From JBFEYJ01 sp041563315 (GTDB taxonomy: Bacteria > Pseudomonadota > Gammaproteobacteria > Thiohalomonadales > Thiohalomonadaceae), in NCBI GenBank assembly GCA_041563315.1, contig JBFFNE010000009.1:1-59850 (forward strand): 59,850 nt of DNA. The letters run 5' to 3'. The translations under genes and the position numbers were made by a program. Positions 24,804 to 33,665 of the stretch are shown piece after piece (the first letter of the stretch is position 1; every line of letters begins with the position of its first letter). Below the pieces are notes generated by a model. It saw only the letters and a list, made by a program, of their open reading frames with translations. It made no database searches and had not been told where the DNA came from.

Positions 24804-25691
24804 ATGAAAAAAATATTCCTGGCATTAGCCGCTTTATGTCTGGCTGCCCCGCTTTCGGCGGAGACCATCAACCTTGAGCATCGCGACCTAAAGCTCAATG
24901 CCAACCTGGAGACCACCGGCGAGGCATGGCAGAAGGGGCCGGTGATGCTGATGACCCACGGCACACTGGCCCATGGTCGGATGGAGATTATGGAGGCGCT
25001 GCAACAGGCCTTTCTTGATCGCGGCGTCAGCTCGCTGTCCATCACCCTGAGCCTGGGACAGAGCGATCGCGAAGGGATGTATGACTGTGCTTCGACTCAT
25101 ACCCACAAACATACGGATGCCGTTGAAGAGATCGGCCTGTGGCAGAACTGGCTGCAAGCGCAGGGAGTCAACGAGATGGTGCTGCTGGGTCACTCCCGCG
25201 GTGGTAACCAGACCGCCCGTTTTGCCTCTGCCCATGATAGCGATGCGATCCGCAGCGTGATACTTGTGGCGCCGCAAACCTGGGATGAGGGGTATGAGGC
25301 GAAGGATTATGAAAAACGCTACGGTAAACCGCTAGCGCCATTGCTGGCGAAAGCGGAGAAGCTGGTGGCCGAGGGTAAGGGCAAGGCCCTGCTTAAGTCA
25401 GTGGATTTTGTCTACTGCGAAAATACCACCGCCACTGCCGATGCCTTTGTTTCTTACTACCGCCACGATCCGAAAATGAACACGCCGAGCGTGGTCGAAT
25501 CGATTGACAAGCCAGTATTGGTCATTGCCGGCGGTGCTGATACGGTGGTTGCCAATTTGCCGGAAAAGATGGCCAAGGTGGCCGAGCGTGACACGGTAAG
25601 TTTTGAAGTGATCGGGGGTGCTGGCCACTTTTTCCGCGATCTCTATGCCGAGGACCTGGCCGATATCGCTATGGAGTTCATCGGCGAGTAG
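24804..25691 (+). CDS. Alpha/beta hydrolase with signal peptide
   Basis: The 295-residue protein has an N-terminal signal peptide (MKKIFLALAALCLAAPLSA). Then come an oxyanion-like THGTLAHGR, the nucleophile elbow GHSRGG (Ser about 131), a strand VLVIAGGADTVV with the acid, and GGAGHFFRDL with the catalytic His. It is probably periplasmic. Substrate is unknown. It follows the ArsR-rhodanese gene by 29 bp and may be cotranscribed. Confidence 0.82.
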   Translation: MKKIFLALAALCLAAPLSAETINLEHRDLKLNANLETTGEAWQKGPVMLMTHGTLAHGRMEIMEALQQAFLDRGVSSLSITLSLGQSDREGMYDCASTHTHKHTDAVEEIGLWQNWLQAQGVNEMVLLGHSRGGNQTARFASAHDSDAIRSVILVAPQTWDEGYEAKDYEKRYGKPLAPLLAKAEKLVAEGKGKALLKSVDFVYCENTTATADAFVSYYRHDPKMNTPSVVESIDKPVLVIAGGADTVVANLPEKMAKVAERDTVSFEVIGGAGHFFRDLYAEDLADIAMEFIGE

Positions 25692-25816
25692 TTACACGCC
25701 CCGGCAGTTCACTGCCGGGGCGAATCATAAACCCGGCTCTGAAACTCATCTTATCGCGGAAGTTAAGTATGGTTTCATCGCACGATGCGCGATCTGCATA
25801 CGTAGATGGTTGTTTT

Positions 25817-26395
25817 TTAGTTGACCGGCCGCTTCAGTTTGCAAAAAGCTAACAACTTGGCGAGCGTCTTTAGTGCGGCATCGGGGCTTTGATCAAACTG
25901 GGCAAGTACAATCGCCCCATCCACTGCCAAGGCGACTGACTTTGCTAGCTGTTTGCGTTCCCTTGAGGGGGGCAGCAGGTCGGTGATGACGTTCGTCATC
26001 TCCTGTTTGTGACGACGCGTGATTTCAATCACTTCAGGTAGTACATTTCCTAATTCACCAACAGTGTTGATGAAGGCACATCCCCTAAAATTTTCGTCCT
26101 GGAACCACTCGGCCAGAGCAGGGACCAGCGCATCCATATTCCCACCGCGGCGGTGCAGTGCATCGACAAACCACTCCATCCAACGTTCATGGCGGTAGTC
26201 AAGAAACGCGCGAATGAGTTCGTTCTTGCTGGGGAAATGTCGGTAGAAGGTTACTTTAGTGACAGATGATTGCGCGATCACTCGGTCAATCCCCGTGGCA
26301 CGTATCCCCTCGCGGTAAAACAGCCGATAGGCGGTCAGCAGGATGCGTTCCTTCGGAGGACGATCCTGAATATCTTGGACGTCGGTCATTAGCAT
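25817..26395 (-). CDS. TetR/AcrR-family transcriptional regulator
   Basis: The 192-residue protein has an N-terminal TetR HTH: KERILLTAYRLFYREGIRATGIDRVIAQSSVTKVTFYRHFPSKNELI (about 15-61). The C-terminal ligand domain is diverged. Start may be 26395 or 26389; no clear RBS supports either. Two GTAGACAG-type palindromes lie in the divergent gap toward the DUF1348 gene, so autoregulation and control of that neighbour are likely. Confidence 0.88.
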   Translation of the reverse strand: MLMTDVQDIQDRPPKERILLTAYRLFYREGIRATGIDRVIAQSSVTKVTFYRHFPSKNELIRAFLDYRHERWMEWFVDALHRRGGNMDALVPALAEWFQDENFRGCAFINTVGELGNVLPEVIEITRRHKQEMTNVITDLLPPSRERKQLAKSVALAVDGAIVLAQFDQSPDAALKTLAKLLAFCKLKRPVN

Positions 26396-26404
26396 GTGCT
26401 TATT

Positions 26405-26422
26405 GTAGACAGCCCCGTCTAC
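26405..26422. promoter_or_regulatory. TetR-type operator 1
   Basis: GTAGACAG-CC-CCGTCTAC is an inverted repeat with one arm mismatch. Its centre is 38 bp from the centre of operator 2, so two dimers could bind on related helix faces. Confidence 0.7.
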
Positions 26423-26442
26423 TTTGACTAGACTGCGAGCAG

Positions 26443-26460
26443 GTAGACAGCTCTGTCTAC
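26443..26460. promoter_or_regulatory. TetR-type operator 2 (perfect)
   Basis: GTAGACAG-CT-CTGTCTAC is a perfect 8-bp inverted repeat. It lies between the divergent TetR and DUF1348 genes, 35 bp before the ATG at 26495, and is the better of the twin sites. Confidence 0.8.
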
Positions 26461-26494
26461 ATGACTGGCCATAAATACTAAGGAGTAGATAATC

Positions 26495-26962
26495 ATGGAG
26501 AAAAAGCCGCCCCTTCCACCCTTCACACTGGATACTGCGGTCCAGAAAGTGCGCATGGCAGAGGATGCCTGGAACACACGGGATCCTGATCGTGTTGTGC
26601 TCGTCTATACGGAAAACACACGCTGGCGAAACCGCTCAGAGTTTCCTGTTGGGCGAGAGGAGGTACACGAGTTCCTGCAGCGTAAATGGGCAAGGGAGCT
26701 GGATTATCGCTTGATTAAAGAGCTGTGGGCCTGTGCAGAAAATCGCATAGCGGTGCGGTTTGCCTATGAATGGCGCGATGATTCCGCTCAATGGTTTCGC
26801 AGTTTTGGTAATGAAAACTGGGAGTTTAACGAGCAGGGGTTGATGATGCGCCGCTATGCGAGTATCAATGATTTGCCGATTCAGAAAACCGACCGAAAGT
26901 TCCTCTGGCCACTCGGACCAAGGCCGCAGGACCATCCTGGTTTGAGCGATTTGGGTTTGTAA
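26495..26962 (+). CDS. DUF1348/nuclear transport factor 2-like protein
   Basis: The 155-residue protein matches the DUF1348 family of NTF2-fold proteins: EDAWNTRDPDRVVLVYTENTRWRNRSEFPVGREEVHEFL and RFAYEWRDDSAQWFRSFGNENWEF. The family is often regulated by a divergent TetR repressor, as here. Function is unknown. It has an AAGGAG RBS before ATG 26495. Confidence 0.87.
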   Translation: MEKKPPLPPFTLDTAVQKVRMAEDAWNTRDPDRVVLVYTENTRWRNRSEFPVGREEVHEFLQRKWARELDYRLIKELWACAENRIAVRFAYEWRDDSAQWFRSFGNENWEFNEQGLMMRRYASINDLPIQKTDRKFLWPLGPRPQDHPGLSDLGL

Positions 26963-27075
26963 AAAAGCGTGTCCGGTATGCGGCATGAAGGTATTCGTGC
27001 AAGGGTGTGCCACTGTACTCGTGGTGAGCTGCAGCCGGCTTATTCTCAGGGAAAGCCACAGGTAGGCAGTTGCCC

Positions 27076-27475
27076 CTAATTTCCTTTTTTTATCAAATCA
27101 CGGATTTACGCCAATAAAAGCTCTTCCGTGTTAGGACCGGGTGGCGGCTTCGCCACCTCTTCTTCCTTGCGTTTGAGTGAGTTCACCGTCCTACCTGCGA
27201 TAAAGACCGCAATAGCGATGATCGTAAATCGATAAGTGTCTGGATGATCCTGCCGTAACTGAAAACCACCGCGGGGTTCCCTGCGGCGGCTCCCTCGAAG
27301 GTTTTCACCAAGTCAGAGAAAGCGACGTCCCCCCCACATGACAGCCATCGGTGGCATGCTCACCTTTGCGACAAAGGATGATAGTGTTTTTCCGAAGGCG
27401 GTGGCCGATAACGATACCGACCGCTATATCGACCACATGGCCTTTGACGGCAAACTCCTTGAACTCATGCATCAT
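27076..27475 (-). pseudogene. mscL: Frameshifted mscL (large-conductance mechanosensitive channel)
   Basis: The start MMHEFKEFAVKGHVVDIAVGIVIG is a clear MscL N-terminus with an intact GGAGG RBS. After about residue 24 the frame is lost. In another frame AFGKTLSSFVAKVSMPP follows, then a stop in GRRFL*. Further on come a third segment TIIAIAVFIAGRTVNSLKRKEEE, a nonsense codon at TEELLLA* and IRDLIKKGN before the TAG at 27076. Several independent lesions show inactivation rather than one error. Confidence 0.9.
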
Positions 27476-27730
27476 ACCCAAAAGATTTCCTCCGATTAGC
27501 TGGGTGTTTGACGGTGCTAGTGGTGTATGTGTGAGGCGGATGGTCATCAGTTTGGCACTGTCTGGATCATTGGAGAAACACTCCACACACAGGTACAGCT
27601 TGACAACTGTCGGCTGAATTTCCGTTTTGACAGACATGGAGGAAAAATCCTGTTGAAGAGAAGAGGGGGATGGATGTTGGCCTCTGTTATGATGAGCGTC
27701 TTTTAGATAATCCCGTCAGGCGCTAAACTG

Positions 27731-28030
27731 ATGTCAAATAATGAAATCCCCATGGAGCTGGCTGCACGACATGTCGTTGAGCTTGGCAATGAGCTGGCTG
27801 AACGCGAGCAGGAGGCGGACATGCGAGATATCGCCGACGGCCTGTTGGCTGGGGCTGTCCATTACTGGCTTTACGCTAACCAGCCTTGCAGCGATCAGAT
27901 GTGTGAGGACTGCATACCTGTGGGCTCGGCCGAGTTGCGCCTGGTGGAGATGAGAAAGCTGATTGATGAGTTTGCACGTGATAGTGACTACTTCCATACC
28001 CCCAATGATACGAATGCCGGACGCGCCTGA
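27731..28030 (+). CDS. Hypothetical protein, 99 aa, with Cys cluster
   Basis: The acidic helical protein of 99 residues (MELAARHVVELGNELAEREQ...) has a cluster CSDQMCEDC (Cys at spacing 4 and 2). No clear RBS is seen. It may be a real small accessory protein; family unknown. Confidence 0.5.
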   Translation: MSNNEIPMELAARHVVELGNELAEREQEADMRDIADGLLAGAVHYWLYANQPCSDQMCEDCIPVGSAELRLVEMRKLIDEFARDSDYFHTPNDTNAGRA

Positions 28031-28335
28031 CGGTGGCAGGTTAGCCTGCTTGGCCTGTGCGACAAAGGAGGGGCAATGCTACTGGGGTGAGCCTTGCGTG
28101 GTGCCACTGAAAAGGGTATCAAAAACGTGTAACTGCTCCGCCTCCTCATGCGAGTACCGAGTAGGCCAGGTTGCCCCATCCGGGGCCCTGAACCTCAATA
28201 CCCAGTGCAGCATGCCGAAAGCGCCATGCTCCACGCTCCCTGGCTACCGGGCACTTCTCTTTTCGCCCTTGCGGTAAGAGCGCATTGTCAGTTGGAGTGA
28301 GTAGTTACAAAAACTTTAAATTAGAAAGGAGCCTT
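28031..28335. other. Intergenic gap before the AraC-type gene
   Basis: About 305 bp with one long but unconvincing open frame. AAAGGAG before ATG 28336 is the RBS of the next gene. No promoter, RNA or repeat is evident. Confidence 0.4.
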
Positions 28336-29097
28336 ATGAAGCCTAAAGTCTGGTTCTCCCCTGGAATCGTGATGATTTATGGCGTAGCACTGGATGTGGA
28401 TGAGCATAAGCATAACGCTATTCAAATCGTATGGCCTGAAACAGAATCAATGCTGGAAGTAGGGGATGCAAACGTCACGACAGCCGCATTGCTTGCGGCA
28501 CAAGCTGGTCACAAGTTGTCTCTGAAGTCAGGTTTGACTGTGTTGGTTGAGCCTCGGTCGGTTCTGGGTGAGGCGCTATCAGGATTCTTACAGGGGAAAG
28601 ACTGGGTAGCGATAGAGGACTTGCCTCCATTTGCTCTCGAAGAGAATAGCCCTTTTTTGTCGTCGTATTTTCCGGTGGAGTTGTTGTTACCTTTGCGGGA
28701 TAGGTTAAAACTTAAGCTGACGAAGAGGTCATTCATTGGCTCATCATTGCCTCCAGACCTGGACATACGGATAGCCAAGTTGCAGACTCACCTTAATACC
28801 TGTTTTATTCGTGGTGAAGGTTTAAATCCAAAAAATTGGCGGGCCGCTAAAATAGCGGCCGGCCTGTCACTTTCCGAGGGGAGGTTTTTGCACCTGTTTC
28901 GTCAGGAAATGGGTGTTTCATGGCGTCCTTACTTGCTTTGGCGCCGCTTGCTGTGTGCTGTGGAACTTATAAACAACGGGCACTCCGCTACAGCGGCAGC
29001 AGAACTTTCCGGTTTTTCTGATAATGCACATTTAAGCCGTACTTTCCGTTGCACATTTGGTCTTTCGATTCGACAAGCTGCACAGATATTTCGATAA
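28336..29097 (+). CDS. AraC-family transcriptional regulator
   Basis: ATG 28336 (RBS AAAGGAG) gives 253 aa. The C-terminal AraC DNA-binding region shows two helix-turn-helix units: GLSLSEGRFLHLFRQEMGVSWRPYLLWRRL and ATAAAELSGFSDNAHLSRTFRCTFGLS (about 170-250). The N-terminal region is a non-cupin, unrecognised domain. No adjacent target is obvious. Base composition and codon choice look more AT-rich than neighbours. Confidence 0.85.
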   Translation: MKPKVWFSPGIVMIYGVALDVDEHKHNAIQIVWPETESMLEVGDANVTTAALLAAQAGHKLSLKSGLTVLVEPRSVLGEALSGFLQGKDWVAIEDLPPFALEENSPFLSSYFPVELLLPLRDRLKLKLTKRSFIGSSLPPDLDIRIAKLQTHLNTCFIRGEGLNPKNWRAAKIAAGLSLSEGRFLHLFRQEMGVSWRPYLLWRRLLCAVELINNGHSATAAAELSGFSDNAHLSRTFRCTFGLSIRQAAQIFR

Positions 29098-29650
29098 ATA
29101 AAAAGGTGACGTGAGTATGGATAGTTACGTTTACCTCACTAGCGCCAAAATCACCCTATTCTGCGGAGCATTCCTTCATTAAAATGATTGTGAAGCCTGA
29201 TGTTTTGGGTTGCGGTTATCTCTCCTTCACTTAGCCCTGTTGTCCTTCATTTAGCGCATTCGGCGAGAGTGTTGATATGCCAAAGGCAGTACGCGAGTAA
29301 CTATTGGATTATCCGGCTAAGTCGCTCGTACGGTGATGCTTTCATTCCTGTGTGTTCCTCAAATAGATATTCAATAATAAATTTTGTATTTCAGGTCTAG
29401 GCCTGCATGCTCACGATATGCACGGATTACATAACCTCCCTTCTTTTCGCTTTAGGACTCCTGGCCAGAGTCGTTGATTGTCCTCATTAAGGAAAGATGT
29501 TCGAGTCATTTGGTCTGGGCCTATCGTTTTCAATTAAAGATGTGCTTTCGATAAATAAGCGACGATAAATCGTAAAGATAGCCAGTTTGTTCAAGTTATT
29601 TTTTCTGGATTAGATTATCCTTATATTGTTTTACGCAGAGGAGATGAGTT
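29098..29650. other. AT-richer gap of about 550 bp
   Basis: The longest gene-free stretch. It is visibly lower in GC than the flanks. A 66-codon open frame (29200-29400) has no RBS or recognisable domain. No repeat, tRNA or hairpin terminator was seen. It may be decayed accessory DNA. Confidence 0.4.
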
Positions 29651-30376
29651 ATGAGTTCTGATCAGAAAAATCATCTCAAAGTCACGCGAATGCTGGACTT
29701 TCACGATGAAACAATTGAACAGCTCATTGAGTGGGAAGGATGGAGGACTCTGTCCCAGTACGAGGCCATAGGGGCTATTTACAATTTCGTGCGGGATGAG
29801 ATTGCCTTTGGCTATAACCAGGAAGATACATTGAGTGCAAGCCAGGTTTTAGCGGAAAGGTACGGTCAATGCAATACTAAAGGCACGCTGCTGATAGCAT
29901 TACTTCGCGGCGTTGGGATTCCTGCGCGACTACATGGCTTTTCTGTCCATAAAGCCTTGCAAAAAGGCGCTATACCCCACTATCTGTTTATGCTGGCCCC
30001 AAAACGTATTGTCCATAGTTGGGTTGAAGTGTACTTTGAAGGTCGGTGGCTAAATCTCGAAGGTTATATTGTCGATAAAGAATATCTTGCGCAGGTGCAA
30101 AAACGCTTTGCAGGGGGCGTGGGATCGTTCAGTGGTTATGGCGTCGCGACTAAAGATTTAAAAAACCCGGACAACATCTGGCGTGGCGGTGATACCTATA
30201 TCCAGAAAGAAGGTATTTCTTCGGATTTAGGTGTGTATGACCAGCCCGATGATTTTTACCAGAAAAATGGCAGTAATATAAACGGCGTCAAAGGATTTTT
30301 GTACCGCCATATGCTTCGCCACCTGATTAATTTCAATGTTAGGCGTATCAGGCTGAAAGGTATTGCTGCGGGGTAA
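29651..30376 (+). CDS. Transglutaminase-like domain protein
   Basis: The 241-residue protein has the papain-like transglutaminase core: YGQCNTKGTLLIALLRGVGIPARLHGFSV (catalytic Cys about 76 in GQCNTK) and IVHSWVEVYFEGRWLNLEGY (catalytic His in HSWVEV). The usual third residue, Asp, is Glu or missing at NLEGY. Bacterial relatives act as peptidases or crosslinking enzymes. AT-rich composition and isolation suggest acquired DNA. Confidence 0.85.
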   Translation: MSSDQKNHLKVTRMLDFHDETIEQLIEWEGWRTLSQYEAIGAIYNFVRDEIAFGYNQEDTLSASQVLAERYGQCNTKGTLLIALLRGVGIPARLHGFSVHKALQKGAIPHYLFMLAPKRIVHSWVEVYFEGRWLNLEGYIVDKEYLAQVQKRFAGGVGSFSGYGVATKDLKNPDNIWRGGDTYIQKEGISSDLGVYDQPDDFYQKNGSNINGVKGFLYRHMLRHLINFNVRRIRLKGIAAG

Positions 30377-30542
30377 TTCCTGGTTTCCAGAACTGTCAAT
30401 CTACTGATCTTTGGTGGTGATCGCTGAAAAGTCCAGGAGCGCTTGTAAGTGCATTTTTACGGAAAAGTTGTGCGGAGGCACGACACTGCGATACAAACCA
30501 AACGGTGCAGCAAGATGCATGCCCCGAACATTGAGATGATTA

Positions 30543-31235
30543 GTGAGATTTATGATTGAGCGAGCCATGGTTCAGGTGGCCGGTGTGATTGACCGGGCAG
30601 AGGCACAATTGTTGATCGATTGTGGGGTGCGATACCTAGGGTTTCCGCTGCGCTTGCCGGTGAATGTGGAAGATCTGAGTGAAGAGGCGGCGGCTGAGCT
30701 CATTGCCGAATTGCCAGCAGGGGTAAAAGCGGTTTTGATCACCTATCTCGATCGGGCGGATGAGGTGATTGCCCTTTGTCGTAAACTCGGTGTTGAGGTG
30801 GTGCAGTTGCATGGGCCGATTGCGGCAGTGGAGCTGGCGCGGATCAAGACTACGTTGCCGGAACTTGTTGTGCTCAAGAGTCTTATCGTGCGAGGGGATA
30901 ACCTCCATGAGCTCAGGGTGCAGATCGCGGCGAGCACTGCCTACGTGGACGCTTTTATCACTGATAGTTTCGATCCCTCTACCGGTGCCGAGGGTGCCAC
31001 AGGGAAGACGCATAATTGGGCGATTGACCGGGCATTGGTGGAGATGTCGCCAATGCCGGTGATCCTCGCCGGCGGTCTTAATGCCGACAATGTGCGGGAG
31101 GCAATCCTTACGGTACGTCCTTTTGGCGTTGATGTGCATACCGGAATCGAGGCGGCGGATGGGCGGAAGGATCCCGAGCTGACGCGACGGTTTGTGGCAG
31201 AAGCAGAAGCCGCTTTTGAGGAAATAACGGATTGA
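30543..31235 (+). CDS. TrpF-like (phosphoribosylanthranilate isomerase family) protein, altered active site
   Basis: The 230-residue TIM barrel follows the TrpF pattern: VVQLHGP, ALKS-like VVLKSLI, AFITDSF with the conserved Asp, VILAGGLNADNV and GVDVHTGIE. But the N-terminal strand reads VQVAGVID where TrpF has K(I/V)CGIT, so the catalytic-base Cys is Ala. The C-terminal SSGVE is HTGIE. It may have another isomerase or unknown activity. GTG 30543 or ATG 30552 are possible starts. No trp genes adjoin. Confidence 0.75.
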   Translation: MRFMIERAMVQVAGVIDRAEAQLLIDCGVRYLGFPLRLPVNVEDLSEEAAAELIAELPAGVKAVLITYLDRADEVIALCRKLGVEVVQLHGPIAAVELARIKTTLPELVVLKSLIVRGDNLHELRVQIAASTAYVDAFITDSFDPSTGAEGATGKTHNWAIDRALVEMSPMPVILAGGLNADNVREAILTVRPFGVDVHTGIEAADGRKDPELTRRFVAEAEAAFEEITD

Positions 31236-31472
31236 TCGATTCTCTATCGTCTTTAAGCTCTCTAATTGATGGCGATGCTTCACAGCATCCACCGGGTTAA
31301 TTTTTCCGACTCACAATGCCATACTACCTGTGGGAGCGACACTTCCGTTCGTGTTTTTTATGAGTGGGTGTTTCGGCGATAGTTTGGCGTGTTTTTGCCA
31401 GAACAAATGTTCTCATCGTGCGGGGGGATTCGTTAATTCATCTGTCCCTAAGTGACACGAGAAGTGGGGTCC

Positions 31473-31664
31473 TTATTCAATCTGCGGTGGCATTTGCTCC
31501 AGCACCGGCTTTAGATCCAGGCTGCGCAGGGCATCGATGGCCAGCTCCCAGCGACCTTCGGCGCACAGGCCGCTAATGCCTGCCTGCTCGTAGGCGTTGA
31601 GTGCAGCAGTGAGGCAGGCCTTTCTGACCGCATCAGCAATTATTTCTTGATCTTCCTTCTTCAA
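31473..31664 (-). CDS. Small hypothetical protein, 63 aa, coupled to the MuiA-like gene
   Basis: The 63-residue acidic helical protein (KEDQEIIADAVRKACLTAALNAYEQAG) starts with a TTG that overlaps the end of the MuiA-like gene by four bases (stop TGA at 31661-31663). This indicates translational coupling. No family function is known. Confidence 0.6.
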   Translation of the reverse strand: MKKEDQEIIADAVRKACLTAALNAYEQAGISGLCAEGRWELAIDALRSLDLKPVLEQMPPQIE

Positions 31665-33295
31665 AATCCGGGTACCTGTTTATCCTGCGGGAAACTGATC
31701 GCATAACCGAAGTCGATCGTCTGTTTCTCCTGCGGCTGGAGCGTCCTTTCCCACGCCAGAATGCCGGGACGGTTTTCTACATCCCGTTGGATGGGCCTGG
31801 AGGTGTTGTCGAGAAGTTCGACGGTGATGCTCTTGTCACGGGAGACCGGTATTTGATCAAATACGGTGAGTGGGATGGCTATCTTGTGGCGGTTGGTGAT
31901 GGTGATGCGGTATTGACGCTCGGTGCGATGCTCGCGGCTGATTAGTCCACGTTGTGCGCGCAGGTCGCGGATCTGTTGATAGTTAATTTCAAGGGCGTCA
32001 TCTGTGCCAAAAGCGAGTGCCCGTTTTTCGCCAGGGAGCAGGGCGGGGTTTTCGCTGGTGCCGATAAAGTTCCCGTCGCGTTGCAGGTGCCAGGGGCCGG
32101 GGAGCAGCGGCGCATCGCCGGTGTAGTCAATCTCGGCATAGAGAAAGGCGCGTGGATCGAGTTTGGGGGCGCTGCGGACGGACAGGCTGGCATTGAGGGC
32201 CAGTCTGTTGAGCACAAAGCGGTGGCGGCTGTTGTCTGCGGGCACGTTGATCCGGCCTGGAATGCGGTAATGCACGGAAAACTCGCTCATGACTTCAGTG
32301 GCGACCAGCTCTTTGGCAGCCTGAGGTGTGGCGCGTGGCGCCATCGCCCCAGTCAGCATCTCATCGGTCATCTCAAGCTTGCTCTCCTGAAGTCGACGGG
32401 TATCGAGCGGCGTGGGTGGTTGGTAGAAATCGATCCACCAGGGGGTGAGCTCGGGCATGGTCACTCCGGTGCCGGGGCGGGCGGTGGAGACGGTGACTTG
32501 GGCATCACGCCAGTCCTCACCGGTGCTTTGGCGGATGGCGGCGGCTTGGGAAAGGCTCACCTTGCCACTTTCGGTATTAAGCGAGGCGTCGTAGATCGGC
32601 GACCAGGAGGCCCCAGTGAGCTGGTAGCTGAGGTCGAATTGCGCCTTGCCGGCAGCATCCGCCTGGACCTGCATGGCGGCGGTGATGCTGTCGCGCCGCC
32701 CGGTCTGGATTTGGCGCAGCTCCTGCTCGAGCTTGCGGATGGTCTCCTCCACCACGCGCAATTCCTGCTGCAAGGCAGTCTGTGCGGCGTTGGTCTCCGA
32801 CATTCCCTGGCCGATGGCCTGCCAGGCACTGGGCCATTTTTCCGGGGTGAACAGGCGGTTGCCCTTTTCGTCGGTTTCGCCGGGCAGGGTTGCAAGCCGC
32901 TCGATGAACTTCCCTTGGGTTATCAGCGCCTGGCGCCGCCCTTCGAGGCGGGCCTTTTCGTCCTGTTGTGACTGCAGCTGCCCTCGCAGCTGGCGCTCGC
33001 GCTCCTGCGCGACCTCAGTAGCAAAGAGGCGCCGGCTCTCCACGGTGGCGATGCGCAGTCCCTGCTCGCCGCGCCCGCTGGCGCGAAGCGAGGCCTCGAA
33101 CAACTGCGCGGGGAGAGCGCTGACCAGGATGGTGTGCTCCCCGGCGGGCAGCTCGACCTCAACCCGGCGGGTGACCTCGGCGCGATCGGCAAATATGATC
33201 ACCTGATTGACGGTGTTGCTTGTGGGGATGATATTGAGGGCAGCAGCCACGGATGGCAGCAGCAGTGCGATCCAGAGGAGGCGCATCCTTCCCAT
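31661..33295 (-). CDS. MuiA-family (DUF4139) secreted protein
   Basis: AAGGAG six bases before ATG 33295 sets the start and yields 544 aa with a signal peptide (MGRMRLLWIALLLPSVAAA). The DUF4140 N-terminal region VIIFADRAEVTRRVEVELPAGEHTILVSALP is followed by a long coiled coil (about 85-200). A DUF4139 C-terminal beta-rich domain includes LSYQLTGASWSPIYDASLNTESG and YRITITNRHKIAIPLTVFDQIP. The family is named for the mucoidy inhibitor A protein; mechanism is unclear. Likely periplasmic. Confidence 0.87.
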   Translation of the reverse strand: MGRMRLLWIALLLPSVAAALNIIPTSNTVNQVIIFADRAEVTRRVEVELPAGEHTILVSALPAQLFEASLRASGRGEQGLRIATVESRRLFATEVAQERERQLRGQLQSQQDEKARLEGRRQALITQGKFIERLATLPGETDEKGNRLFTPEKWPSAWQAIGQGMSETNAAQTALQQELRVVEETIRKLEQELRQIQTGRRDSITAAMQVQADAAGKAQFDLSYQLTGASWSPIYDASLNTESGKVSLSQAAAIRQSTGEDWRDAQVTVSTARPGTGVTMPELTPWWIDFYQPPTPLDTRRLQESKLEMTDEMLTGAMAPRATPQAAKELVATEVMSEFSVHYRIPGRINVPADNSRHRFVLNRLALNASLSVRSAPKLDPRAFLYAEIDYTGDAPLLPGPWHLQRDGNFIGTSENPALLPGEKRALAFGTDDALEINYQQIRDLRAQRGLISREHRTERQYRITITNRHKIAIPLTVFDQIPVSRDKSITVELLDNTSRPIQRDVENRPGILAWERTLQPQEKQTIDFGYAISFPQDKQVPGF

Positions 33296-33319
33296 GCCGT
33301 TCTCCTTGTTGCTATGCAA

Positions 33320-33665
33320 AGGGACAGCTTCAACATAGCGGGCGCGCTAAGCGTGGTCAACGAAAGAGAGAGTTGCTTATTTTGTCTCAGTAGGAACGAC
33401 CCTGTTAGGGTTTACGAAACGCGGCCGTTGAGCTGGCCTTGTGTCAGCCAGAAGAGTGGTCAGTCACCTTGTGATAGCCGTCCTCGTAACCGGCATCGTA
33501 GGCCTCGGTGTTGTGCTAGCAGCCGCGCCCGGAATGGTGCAGGTAGCACAAGGTAGCACGACACCCAGCCATGGCTGTACTGGTGATTCACGCCGTTCTT
33601 TTCCATGGTATGGAAGGATTACAGACAATAACATAGTAACCTGCGATGCCATTTCAAGAGGGGCT
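33320..33665. other. Intergenic gap with no supported gene
   Basis: About 346 bp between two minus-strand genes. An open frame at 33441-33833 on the plus strand overlaps the DUF4080 coding sequence and has no recognisable product. No repeat or terminator is clear. Confidence 0.4.

Noticed and set aside
28031..28277. Cobalamin-riboswitch-like GCCACTG text
   Set aside because: Only a short box-like string occurs, without the other conserved helices, and the downstream gene is not a B12 gene.
29200..29400. 66-codon open frame in the AT-rich gap
   Set aside because: No RBS, domain or codon signal supports it.
31952..32971. Long plus-strand open frame opposite the MuiA-like gene
   Set aside because: The coding signal and signal peptide belong to the minus-strand gene; the opposite product is low-complexity Gly/Leu.
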